A stretch of 5,487 nucleotides of DNA, from contig URHS01000081.1 of assembly GCA_900547685.1 (NCBI GenBank), positions 1 to 5,487 of the forward strand, written 5' to 3'. The stretch is from an uncultured Blautia sp. (GTDB taxonomy: Bacteria; Bacillota; Clostridia; Lachnospirales; Lachnospiraceae). Of this stretch, positions 1 to 5,487 are shown in pieces. The notes under the pieces were generated by a model. That model saw only the letters and a list, made by a program, of their open reading frames with translations, made no database searches and was not told the DNA's origin. A program made the position numbers and the translations under genes. How positions within the stretch are numbered: the stretch's first letter is position 1; each line of letters opens with the position of its first letter.

Positions 1-43
1 ACAGGTGGCTCTCGCCACACCGGACTGGCGGCTCCGCCGCACC
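1..43. repeat. GC-rich double-hairpin (REP-like) segment
   Basis: About 30 of the first 40 bases are G or C, against roughly one third in the rest of the window. Two consecutive perfect hairpins are present: GTGGC (5-9) with GCCAC (14-18) around a TCTC loop, and GCGGC (28-32) with GCCGC (36-40) around a TCC loop. Composition changes abruptly at about 43-45 into ordinary AT-rich amidase coding sequence. Tandem short GC-rich palindromes are typical of REP-like elements and of the ends of some mobile elements. The left border lies outside the window, so the element cannot be sized or classified, and no second copy is present here. It is read in frame with the amidase downstream. Confidence 0.5.
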
Positions 44-604
44 ATAATATTCAGTAATGCATACTCGCCTAATTTAGCGGTAGATATTCATATTAATGCA
101 GGTGGCGGTAATGGATTTGAAATATTTTATACATTAAAAGGAGGGAAAGGAAAGATACTCGCTTTGAATATTGAAGCAGAAGTAATAGCATTAGGACAAA
201 ATTCACGTGGAATTAAGATAAAAGAAAACGTGAATGGCAAAGATTATTATGCATTTATTAGAGATACCATTTGTCCTGCTGTTATTTGTGAATTAGGATT
301 TATGGATAACCGAAATGATTTAAATGGTTTTGACGAAAAACATGAGCAAAAAAAATTTGGTGAAGCTTATGCAAAAGGAATTTTAAAAACCTTAGGGGTT
401 TCAGAAAACGCTAGTGGTGGGAGATATGTTGTCAGAATTACAGCCAATGCTTTAAATGTTCGTTCGGGACCTGGTACAAGTTATAAAATTAACACTGTAG
501 TAAAGAAAAATGAAGCTTTTACAATTATGGAGGAAAAAAATGGATGGGGAAAACTAAAGTCGGGTGCAGGATGGATTTATCTGAAATACACAAAAAGAGT
601 ATAG
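2..604 (+). CDS. N-acetylmuramoyl-L-alanine amidase (Amidase_3) with C-terminal SH3 domain, 5'-partial or damaged
   Basis: This is a zinc-dependent cell wall amidase that would cleave the bond between N-acetylmuramic acid and L-alanine in peptidoglycan; it could be an autolysin or a phage-type endolysin. Counting from the GTG at 5, residues 24-34 (LAVDIHINAGG) carry the third zinc-ligand histidine (His29). Residues 90-101 (CPAVICELGFMD) carry the catalytic glutamate (Glu96). Residues 140-199 form a bacterial SH3 domain (NALNVRSGPGTSYKI, then GWGKL and GWIYLKYT), which usually binds cell wall. The N-terminal third of the family, with the D-x-GHGG histidine and the second ligand glutamate, is absent. 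The frame is open to the left edge (codon CAG at 2-4), and no ribosome binding site is visible before GTG 5, so that GTG is probably not the start. Residues 1-13 are encoded by a GC-rich hairpin segment that does not resemble the family. The gene is either cut by the window edge or truncated or interrupted by that element. Family call confident; intactness unknown. Confidence 0.8.
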   Translation, partial: QVALATPDWRLRRTIIFSNAYSPNLAVDIHINAGGGNGFEIFYTLKGGKGKILALNIEAEVIALGQNSRGIKIKENVNGKDYYAFIRDTICPAVICELGFMDNRNDLNGFDEKHEQKKFGEAYAKGILKTLGVSENASGGRYVVRITANALNVRSGPGTSYKINTVVKKNEAFTIMEEKNGWGKLKSGAGWIYLKYTKRV

Positions 605-660
605 AAATAAATGTAATGATTCAGCCGAAATGCTTATTTTTAACTATACAATAGAGAAGG

Positions 661-690
661 AAATAAGCTCGTCAAAAGGCGAGCTTATTT
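661..690. terminator. Intrinsic, probably bidirectional terminator between convergent genes
   Basis: AAATAAGCTCG (661-671) and CGAGCTTATTT (680-690) form a perfect 11-bp stem around an 8-base loop. The stem lies 56 bp after the amidase stop and 49 bp after the stop of the convergent operon. The A/T-rich outer part of the stem supplies a T-run on either strand. Rightward, the tail continues TTATTTTAGAATGTTT. Leftward, it is TTATTTCCTTCTC, a weaker tract. The position between convergent genes fits shared termination; the leftward activity is less certain. Confidence 0.8.
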
Positions 691-739
691 TAGAATGTTT
701 GTTTATAGCGAATTGTTGAATAATGTTTTCAGGACAGCC

Positions 740-3085
740 CTATAAAACTTTCAAAAATTTGTAATAGAAATATTTAATTTTGGATAATTCCTTGAGAAAA
801 GTTTTTCTTGATTTACAGTAAATAAAACGTAAAGTACGGACCTGTCGTTTGGTGGGTTTTTTATTTCCGAAATAAAGTTCTTCTGCTTCATTACATAGTT
901 TTTTAAAGTCATTTTTTCTGCCCTCAGGCAGATGATTTGTAAATTTTTCTTTCCAGTCATAAGCAGATAAATCTTTTTCGGATATGCTGAATTCTGTTTG
1001 CCATAGTTTTAAAAGATTTTGATAAAGCAGAAAATAAGCTTTTGTGCGGTTGTGGGCAAAATGTCCTATTCTTTTTTGAAACAAAATTTGATAACGCAAA
1101 GTAAATAGAAACAGAATAATACAAGGAACTAGTAAGAATCTAAAAACAAAAAGGAAATTGAAACCATTAAAATTATCAGGTTCTGATTTTTCTGTAGTAG
1201 AAATTTTTTGGTTTTCGGACACATTCTTGTTTTCTGGTGAGTCAGGTTTTGGTTTTTCAATATCTTCAGCAAGAGGTACTTCTGTTTCCGGTACGTCATT
1301 TTCTAATGTATTTATGGATATATTTTCAGTTTCACTGGCAGATCTGGGAGGAGTGACTTCTACCGGAACCCAGATACCGTTTCCAATATAAATTTCAGTC
1401 CACGCATGGGCAGAACTGTCTTTTACATTACAAGTGAAATTTTTGTTATCTTTCTGATGAAAATCTTCAGGTTGTACTACATAACCGGAGACATATCTGG
1501 CAGGAATCCCATACATACGAAATAATAGAGTACCTGCGGTAGCAAAATGTATGCAAAATCCTTGGTGTTGTTGATATAAAAATTCATCTAAAAAGTTGCT
1601 GTTTGAAGATACCGGGGCAAGCGAAAGGCTATAAGATGCCTTGGATTTTAGAAAACCTTGTATTTCTTCTGCCGCCTTTTGGATAGTATCAAAATCAGGA
1701 TTTTCATTTATGGTAGTATAAACAGGAAGTTCCGAAATCTCTATTTGCAATCTGGAAAAAACTTCTGAGTTGTCATCCATGTATTCTTGCCGTACATAAT
1801 TTTCATAATTTTTATTGAGAGATTGATATTTTTTTGATATATCACTTTCAGAAGTAAAAAGTATGGAAGCTGATGTAAGGGAAAGTGGATAACAGGAAAG
1901 CTTAGAAGGCATAGAAAACTTATTTTCTATTGCGTAGGTATCATTAAAAACAGTATTTGGGGATAATTTTACACCATAAGGAAAATAAGTAAAATTCTGT
2001 GTGAATTTAGGCGCCACAGAAAGGGAGATAATTTTATCCGGTGCAATTTCTTTTCCCATTGCGTAGGGAAGGGAAAAGAAATTTTGAATTTTATCATCAG
2101 AAAGTTTATTCTTTTTGCAAAAGTTATCCCATGAGTCTGAAGTTGGTGCTTTCCATGTAGCTTCGTTATACTTCTGTCCCACAAATCCTCGCAAATATAA
2201 GGGAGAGGAAGGTTTTTCTTTACAAGTTATTTCGAACATGGTTTGTCTGCTGTATACCGGGGCACGGTTGCTTAAAGTCTGTAATTTGCCAGAACTTTCT
2301 TGCTCAAAAGAAAAAAATGGTTTTGAAGATGTTTGTTCGCCATTTTTTGACTGTGGGAAAAAATTTTCAATGAAATTATTAGTTACTTCATTGACGGCAT
2401 GGTGAACAGCGTTGTTATATTTAAAAAGTTCAGGGGCAAAATGCGGAATAAAAAACCGTATACACATAAAATATAACCCCAAAGCAAGAATAAGAACTAC
2501 TGGTTTTGTAGAATACCAGAAGAGGCAGGTGCCGATAATACATCCTACGGAAAAATAGGATGGCGAAATACCTAAGAAAAAATTCAAAATAATAGGAAGA
2601 CTTAACAATATAAAAAATAAGGTTGATTTTTTGTATTGTAACAACAAAGCAAGTAAAATCAAAAACAGGTAGGTGACAGCAAGAAACAGGAAATTCAGAT
2701 CTGTCTTTTTTGCGGTTGACGTAGAAGCTGTAAAGTATTCCTCTTGAAAAAGTATTTGAAGTCTATGTAAAAAAGAATTTCCTTGCAAAAAAAAGCGTTT
2801 TCTGTATAAATAAAGAATAAAAGCATAGGGGAGTACAGAAGCAAGGAAACGGACAGGGATTATTTTTATTTTTTGTAAAATTGTTAAAAAAAAGGAAAAT
2901 AACCCTAGAATTAGCACAATTCTGTAATTTGGAGCATCAGAAGAAACCATGAGCAAAAGACTGGAATAGATACCCAGAGAGAAGGAAAAAAGAGTAAAGA
3001 AGGAATAAAAAGAGCAAGATACTCCCAGGGTATATTTTTCTTCTGGTAAAATTATGGAAATTGGAGGTTTGTCTTTTTTCTTCAT
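740..3085 (-). CDS. Polytopic membrane protein with extracytoplasmic transglutaminase-like domain
   Basis: This 781-residue protein is the last gene of the operon. About seven hydrophobic segments (near 22-47, 53-71, 76-94, 131-150, 153-172, 175-191, 194-213) are followed by a large soluble region, one more membrane segment (643-664) and a charged tail (665-781). With a cytoplasmic N-terminus this places 215-640 outside the cell and the tail inside. The transglutaminase core lies near 465-580. Cys511 is in QGFCIHFATAGTLLFRMYG, followed by IPARYVSGY; His560 is in SSAHAWTEIYIG; the third triad position is Glu576 in IWVPVEVTPP, where the family consensus has Asp. Residues 581-640 are a Glu/Pro/Ser/Asn/Lys-rich linker. 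The tail, with its AEELYFG segment, resembles the DUF4129-type ends of related proteins. The layout matches the TgpA/YebA-like class paired with MoxR and DUF58 proteins. It may crosslink or hydrolyse surface proteins or peptidoglycan peptides; the substrate is not known. The ATG at 3085 is supported by AAAGGAGA (3091-3098), whose GGAG core lies 6 nt upstream of the start codon. Confidence 0.9.
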   Translation of the reverse strand: MKKKDKPPISIILPEEKYTLGVSCSFYSFFTLFSFSLGIYSSLLLMVSSDAPNYRIVLILGLFSFFLTILQKIKIIPVRFLASVLPYAFILYLYRKRFFLQGNSFLHRLQILFQEEYFTASTSTAKKTDLNFLFLAVTYLFLILLALLLQYKKSTLFFILLSLPIILNFFLGISPSYFSVGCIIGTCLFWYSTKPVVLILALGLYFMCIRFFIPHFAPELFKYNNAVHHAVNEVTNNFIENFFPQSKNGEQTSSKPFFSFEQESSGKLQTLSNRAPVYSRQTMFEITCKEKPSSPLYLRGFVGQKYNEATWKAPTSDSWDNFCKKNKLSDDKIQNFFSLPYAMGKEIAPDKIISLSVAPKFTQNFTYFPYGVKLSPNTVFNDTYAIENKFSMPSKLSCYPLSLTSASILFTSESDISKKYQSLNKNYENYVRQEYMDDNSEVFSRLQIEISELPVYTTINENPDFDTIQKAAEEIQGFLKSKASYSLSLAPVSSNSNFLDEFLYQQHQGFCIHFATAGTLLFRMYGIPARYVSGYVVQPEDFHQKDNKNFTCNVKDSSAHAWTEIYIGNGIWVPVEVTPPRSASETENISINTLENDVPETEVPLAEDIEKPKPDSPENKNVSENQKISTTEKSEPDNFNGFNFLFVFRFLLVPCIILFLFTLRYQILFQKRIGHFAHNRTKAYFLLYQNLLKLWQTEFSISEKDLSAYDWKEKFTNHLPEGRKNDFKKLCNEAEELYFGNKKPTKRQVRTLRFIYCKSRKTFLKELSKIKYFYYKFLKVL

Positions 3086-3090
3086 GATTG

Positions 3091-3099
3091 TCTCCTTTA
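3091..3099 (-). promoter_or_regulatory. Ribosome binding site of the transglutaminase gene, overlapping the upstream stop codon
   Basis: On the minus strand the sequence reads TAAAGGAGACAATCATG. The TAA is the stop codon of the DUF58 gene (3097-3099) and its last two bases belong to the AAAGGAGA ribosome binding site of the next gene. Only 11 nt separate the two reading frames, so terminating ribosomes can re-initiate. This predicts translational coupling of the DUF58 and transglutaminase proteins and fixes the ATG at 3085 as the start. Confidence 0.8.
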
Positions 3100-4197
3100 T
3101 AAAATAAGTGTGTTGTTTTTTAAAGTTTCTGTGGTATTAATTGAACAGTCTAAAATAAGTTGTTGATTTTGATAAATCTGTAAATCTGTATTTAAGAGAA
3201 ATGTTGTAAAATAGGTATCACAAGGGTAGGTATAAGAGTACAGATCATACAGATTTTCCTTTGAATTCGTGATTGTTTCATACAATAATTGATGTAGGAA
3301 ATAAAGGTAGTCTTCTTCATTTCTAACAGGAATACGAAGAAGAGTATTTTCTTTTTCATTATACCATAGGACAAAATGGTTACAGCCATAATATAAGAAG
3401 GAATAGGAAAGAGAGGCTGCATATTGCAAAAAAGTACTGTATTTTTCAGGGGAAGGTTTTTTATCAGAATTTCCTTTTTCTAAAAAAAGGAGTACAGGAA
3501 ATCCTTTTGGTCTGCCTGCTTCTTTTACTAATAGCCGGTCTGTACGAGCACTGAGTTTCCAATGTATTTGTCTTAGTTTGTCTCCCGGAAGGAATTCCCG
3601 TATATCGTTTGTATGGTGAGAACCTGTACCGGAAACAATTTCTTCAAATCCATCACATTCTGCTGAAAAAAATCGTATTCCCTCACTGAGTTGGATAGGA
3701 ATTACAAAGGGGGACGGATAAAAAAGAATATCGGCTTTTGTATTGGAGGTTATGGACAGACTTAGTAAATGTGTAAAACTGTATATTCGGATTTTGTCTG
3801 TTTGCAAGTGGAATTTTCCATAATAATGATTACTGATATTGCCGGAGAAAATACTGGTTTTTTTTGCGTTTAAGGAAAAGCAGTAATCAGGCAGTGAAAT
3901 TTTATTTTGAGAGGTATCGGTAAAGTGCCACTTCAGTCGAAGATAAGGCATAGGAAAAATTCCGGTATTTTGTGCCTGAAAAGTAAATTCTAAAAGATTG
4001 CTTGATTCGTTGTCATTAATGAGAATAGCAGGCAATTCCAGTTTTATATGTTTGCGGTTGTATAGAAGAACTATAAGTTCCAGTACGCTATCTATGAAGA
4101 GAAAGAAAAATAAAGCGCAGGCAGATGTACTTTGATATAAAATTGCAAGATAAAGAGATAAAATAAGCAATAAAAAAGTCATTAAATTAAAAAACAT
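3097..4197 (-). CDS. DUF58 family membrane-anchored protein
   Basis: This 366-residue protein is the second gene of the operon, 22 nt after the MoxR gene and 11 nt before the transglutaminase gene. Two N-terminal membrane segments (about 2-21 and 26-46) form a hairpin anchor. Residues 50-160 are mostly short alternating hydrophobic stretches, consistent with the beta-sandwich region of such proteins. The DUF58 signature is clear at 198-226: DIREFLPGDKLRQIHWKLSA, then RTDRLLVKE. The following part (233-300) corresponds to the von Willebrand A-like fold of the family, but at the first strand it reads FPVLLFLEKGNS without a DxSxS metal site. With the membrane hairpin at the N-terminus, the signature domain is probably cytoplasmic, where it could meet the MoxR ATPase. 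Members of this family are consistently found beside MoxR ATPases; their biochemical role is unresolved. The start at ATG 4197 is supported by AAAGGA (4204-4209) 6 nt upstream. Length is within the normal range of the family. Confidence 0.9.
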   Translation of the reverse strand: MFFNLMTFLLLILSLYLAILYQSTSACALFFFLFIDSVLELIVLLYNRKHIKLELPAILINDNESSNLLEFTFQAQNTGIFPMPYLRLKWHFTDTSQNKISLPDYCFSLNAKKTSIFSGNISNHYYGKFHLQTDKIRIYSFTHLLSLSITSNTKADILFYPSPFVIPIQLSEGIRFFSAECDGFEEIVSGTGSHHTNDIREFLPGDKLRQIHWKLSARTDRLLVKEAGRPKGFPVLLFLEKGNSDKKPSPEKYSTFLQYAASLSYSFLYYGCNHFVLWYNEKENTLLRIPVRNEEDYLYFLHQLLYETITNSKENLYDLYSYTYPCDTYFTTFLLNTDLQIYQNQQLILDCSINTTETLKNNTLIL

Positions 4198-4219
4198 AAA
4201 ACATCCTTTCTTGTTGATT

Positions 4220-5170
4220 TTAATGTCTGTTTCGTACAGATGGAGAAGGTGTGGCAGCTAAAATTTCTTTCAAAATAGACTGTGCAGATACTTTACTTAT
4301 GCGTGCTTTGGAGCTGACAATAATACGATGCGTACATACATCACAAAAAATACTGTGTACATCTTCCGGTCGTACATAATTAAATCCATGTAAAAATGCT
4401 CTTGCCTGAGCCATTCGCGTTAGAGCTAATGTACCTCTTGGACTTATCCCCAGTTCAATTAAATGATGATTTCGGGTAGCATGGATAAGAGATACAATAT
4501 ATTCGTAGATAGCATCGTGAATAAAAATATTTTGGCATAGTTTTTGGAGATGTATGAGTTGCCTGGCAGTTAAAACAGGTTCTACAGTTTCAATGGTGTT
4601 TTCTGCTAATCTGCCTTTTAAAATGGCAATTTCTTGTTTTTTTTCAGGATAGCCAATTTGCAGACAAACGCTGAAACGGTCTACTTGAGATTGAGGAAGA
4701 AGCTGTGTCCCTGCAGAACCGGCAGGATTTTGTGTAGCAATTACAATAAAAGGTTTAAGTAAAGGATGGGTAATGCCATCAACACTGACCTGTCCCTCCT
4801 CCATAACTTCCAAAAGAGCAGACTGTGTTTTGGGAGAAGTACGATTGATTTCATCTCCTAAAAATAGGTTACACATGACTGCGCCTGGTTGATAGTAAAA
4901 TTCATTTGTTTCTTTTTTATACATGGTAAAACCTGTTAAGTCTGCCGGAAGAACATCCGGTGTAAAGGTTAAACGATTTTCTTTTAAATTCAGCGCTTTT
5001 GCAAAGGCCAGTGCCATAGTAGTTTTTCCTACACCGGGGACATCTTCCAGTAAAATATGGCCGTTACTTAAAATGGCCATCATGATTTTTTCTATACATT
5101 TATCTTTTCCGATTACGGCTTTTTGTACTTCCTGAATTACTTTATATGCAAGAGCAGCGTTTGCGTCCAT
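4220..5170 (-). CDS. MoxR family AAA+ ATPase
   Basis: This 316-residue cytoplasmic protein is the first gene of the operon. AAA+ motifs appear in order: Walker A in LEDVPGVGKTT (41-51, Lys49); Walker B in NLFLGDEINR (101-110, Asp106-Glu107) followed by the MoxR-typical SPKTQSALLEVMEEGQVSV; sensor 1 in VIATQNP (143-149); the QVDRF segment with the arginine-finger candidate Arg165; and sensor 2 in SPRGTLAL (243-250, Arg245). All catalytic residues are present and the length is normal, so it should be an active ATPase. MoxR proteins are regarded as chaperone-like ATPases that mature or remodel partner proteins, often ones with von Willebrand A-like domains. Here the adjacent DUF58 and transglutaminase proteins are the obvious partners (inference). 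The ATG at 5170 has an ideal AGGAGG (5178-5183) 7 nt upstream and a promoter just beyond it. Confidence 0.96.
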   Translation of the reverse strand: MDANAALAYKVIQEVQKAVIGKDKCIEKIMMAILSNGHILLEDVPGVGKTTMALAFAKALNLKENRLTFTPDVLPADLTGFTMYKKETNEFYYQPGAVMCNLFLGDEINRTSPKTQSALLEVMEEGQVSVDGITHPLLKPFIVIATQNPAGSAGTQLLPQSQVDRFSVCLQIGYPEKKQEIAILKGRLAENTIETVEPVLTARQLIHLQKLCQNIFIHDAIYEYIVSLIHATRNHHLIELGISPRGTLALTRMAQARAFLHGFNYVRPEDVHSIFCDVCTHRIIVSSKARISKVSAQSILKEILAATPSPSVRNRH

Positions 5171-5177
5171 AAAAAAT

Positions 5178-5183
5178 CCTCCT
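5178..5183 (-). promoter_or_regulatory. Ribosome binding site of the MoxR gene
   Basis: The minus strand reads AGGAGG, then a 7-nt ATTTTTT spacer, then ATG at 5170. It is a full match to the anti-Shine-Dalgarno complement and settles the start of the first operon gene. Confidence 0.85.
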
Positions 5184-5199
5184 ATACGAAATATATATA

Positions 5200-5228
5200 A
5201 TTATATCATAATACTGTAAAATAGTCAG
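5200..5228 (-). promoter_or_regulatory. Sigma-A promoter of the MoxR-DUF58-transglutaminase operon (extended -10)
   Basis: On the minus strand a consensus TATAAT (-10, 5200-5205) is preceded by TGA, which makes an extended -10 (TGnTATAAT). A -35-like CTGACT (5223-5228, four of six matches to TTGACA) lies at the ideal 17-bp spacing. The predicted start is near 5193, giving a leader of only about 20 nt that holds the AGGAGG site. There is no room for a riboswitch or attenuator, so any control must act at initiation or after the first gene. Confidence 0.7.
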
Positions 5229-5378
5229 TCTATTTATAGTTAAAATAAAATAAGTAAAAAATTATTGGTGTCAGTGATACATATAGGCTTTATTTTGGAA
5301 AAGAAATAAGTAAATATTGAAAAAAGCATTTTAACATGGATATTTTTATTGATATATATAAATTTTCTATATTTTCAT

Positions 5379-5390
5379 GTACTCTTGTAC
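5379..5390. promoter_or_regulatory. Possible operator dyad upstream of the rightward promoter
   Basis: GTAC (5379-5382) and GTAC (5387-5390) flank TCTT, forming a short dyad that ends 19 bp before the -35 at 5410. The core GTACTCTT (5379-5386) recurs inverted as AAGAGTAC at 5471-5478, downstream of the predicted transcription start, so the two copies bracket the promoter. These are short words in AT-rich DNA and may be chance. The only support is position. Confidence 0.25.
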
Positions 5391-5409
5391 TTTAAGATAC
5401 TAAAATTTA

Positions 5410-5438
5410 TTGACAAATAAAAAAAACAGTTATATGAT
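5410..5438 (+). promoter_or_regulatory. Strong sigma-A promoter firing rightward out of the window
   Basis: TTGACA (5410-5415) is a perfect -35. A 17-bp A-rich spacer (5416-5432) and TATGAT (5433-5438, one mismatch to TATAAT) follow. The predicted start is near 5445, leaving about 40 transcribed bases inside the window with no start codon preceded by a ribosome binding site. The gene or RNA it drives lies to the right of 5487, divergent from the MoxR operon. Confidence 0.7.
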
Positions 5439-5487
5439 AAATGTAATTTTAGATACTGAGGTAAGATTGTAAGAGTACAAAGAGCAG

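Larger units (their letters stand above)
5171..5487. other. Divergent AT-rich intergenic region, no gene visible
   Basis: These 317 bases separate the start of the leftward operon from whatever lies right of the window. They contain the operon promoter (5200-5228), a rightward promoter (5410-5438), an imperfect 13-bp palindrome (5268-5280) and the dyad GTAC-TCTT-GTAC (5379-5390). I see no convincing reading frame, tRNA or strong terminator. The longest start-initiated frame noticed (from 5336, 19 codons) has no ribosome binding site. Confidence 0.7.

Noticed and set aside
5..7. GTG as the genuine start of the amidase gene
   Set aside because: No ribosome binding site can be seen in the four preceding bases, the frame is open upstream, and translation from here lacks the conserved N-terminal zinc-binding part. 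The GTG lies inside the first GC-rich hairpin.
139..155. AGGAGGG-like ribosome binding site inside the amidase gene
   Set aside because: It encodes the in-frame Lys-Gly-Gly-Lys-Gly-Lys stretch, and no start codon at proper spacing opens a sensible frame.
751..960. 69-codon frame on the - strand
   Set aside because: It is an out-of-frame shadow within the tail of the transglutaminase gene.
1158..1391. 77-codon frame on the + strand
   Set aside because: It lies wholly antisense to the transglutaminase gene across the low-complexity linker and membrane segment, has no ribosome binding site and resembles no family.
2115..2405. 96-codon frame on the + strand
   Set aside because: It is antisense to the extracytoplasmic part of the transglutaminase protein, has no upstream ribosome binding site and no recognisable domain.
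4923..5135. 70-codon frame on the + strand
   Set aside because: It is the mirror of the highly conserved Walker A region of the MoxR gene, where codon constraint keeps the opposite frame open.
5351..5362. GATATATATAAA as a -10 box or replication-related AT repeat
   Set aside because: No -35 at suitable spacing was found on either strand, and alternating TA runs are expected in DNA this AT-rich.
5336..5395. Small frame (19 codons) starting ATG GAT ATT
   Set aside because: There is no ribosome binding site, the composition is simple AT-rich, and it ends before the rightward promoter.

Overview
The window looks like a chromosomal piece of a low-GC Firmicute, most likely a Clostridia-type (perhaps Lachnospiraceae-like) gut or anaerobic bacterium. 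The basis is the AT-rich composition, strong AGGAGG-type ribosome binding sites, sigma-A promoters with AT-rich surroundings, the standard genetic code, and the type of genes present. The taxonomic call is inference from style only.

Left edge (1-604, + strand): the C-terminal part of an N-acetylmuramoyl-L-alanine amidase (Amidase_3 type) ending in a bacterial SH3 domain. The frame is open to the window edge, so the gene is cut there or damaged. Its first ~43 bases are about 75% GC and fold into two consecutive small hairpins. This is unlike the rest of the window and looks like a REP-type or mobile palindromic element sitting in frame inside, or at the broken end of, the gene. A perfect 11-bp stem hairpin at 661-690 separates this gene from the convergent operon.

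Main block (5170-740, - strand): a compact three-gene operon read right to left. It encodes a MoxR-family AAA+ ATPase, a membrane-anchored DUF58 protein, and a large polytopic membrane protein with an extracytoplasmic transglutaminase-like (papain-fold) domain. Gaps are 22 and 11 nt, each gene has its own ribosome binding site, and the last site overlaps the stop codon of the gene before it. An extended -10 promoter (5200-5228) lies just upstream of the first gene. The MoxR/DUF58/transglutaminase trio is a widespread but poorly understood envelope cassette. The likely picture is a cytoplasmic ATPase acting with the DUF58 protein at the membrane on the surface-exposed transglutaminase-like protein; the substrate is unknown.

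Right edge (5171-5487): an AT-rich divergent intergenic region. It holds the operon promoter and a near-consensus sigma-A promoter (TTGACA-17-TATGAT, 5410-5438, + strand) firing out of the window. Short dyads between and around the two promoters could be regulator sites. No gene is visible there.

I see no CRISPR array, tRNA, rRNA or intact mobile element. The most unusual signals are the in-frame GC-rich double hairpin at the left edge, the Glu in place of Asp in the transglutaminase triad, and the missing metal-binding motif in the DUF58 protein.
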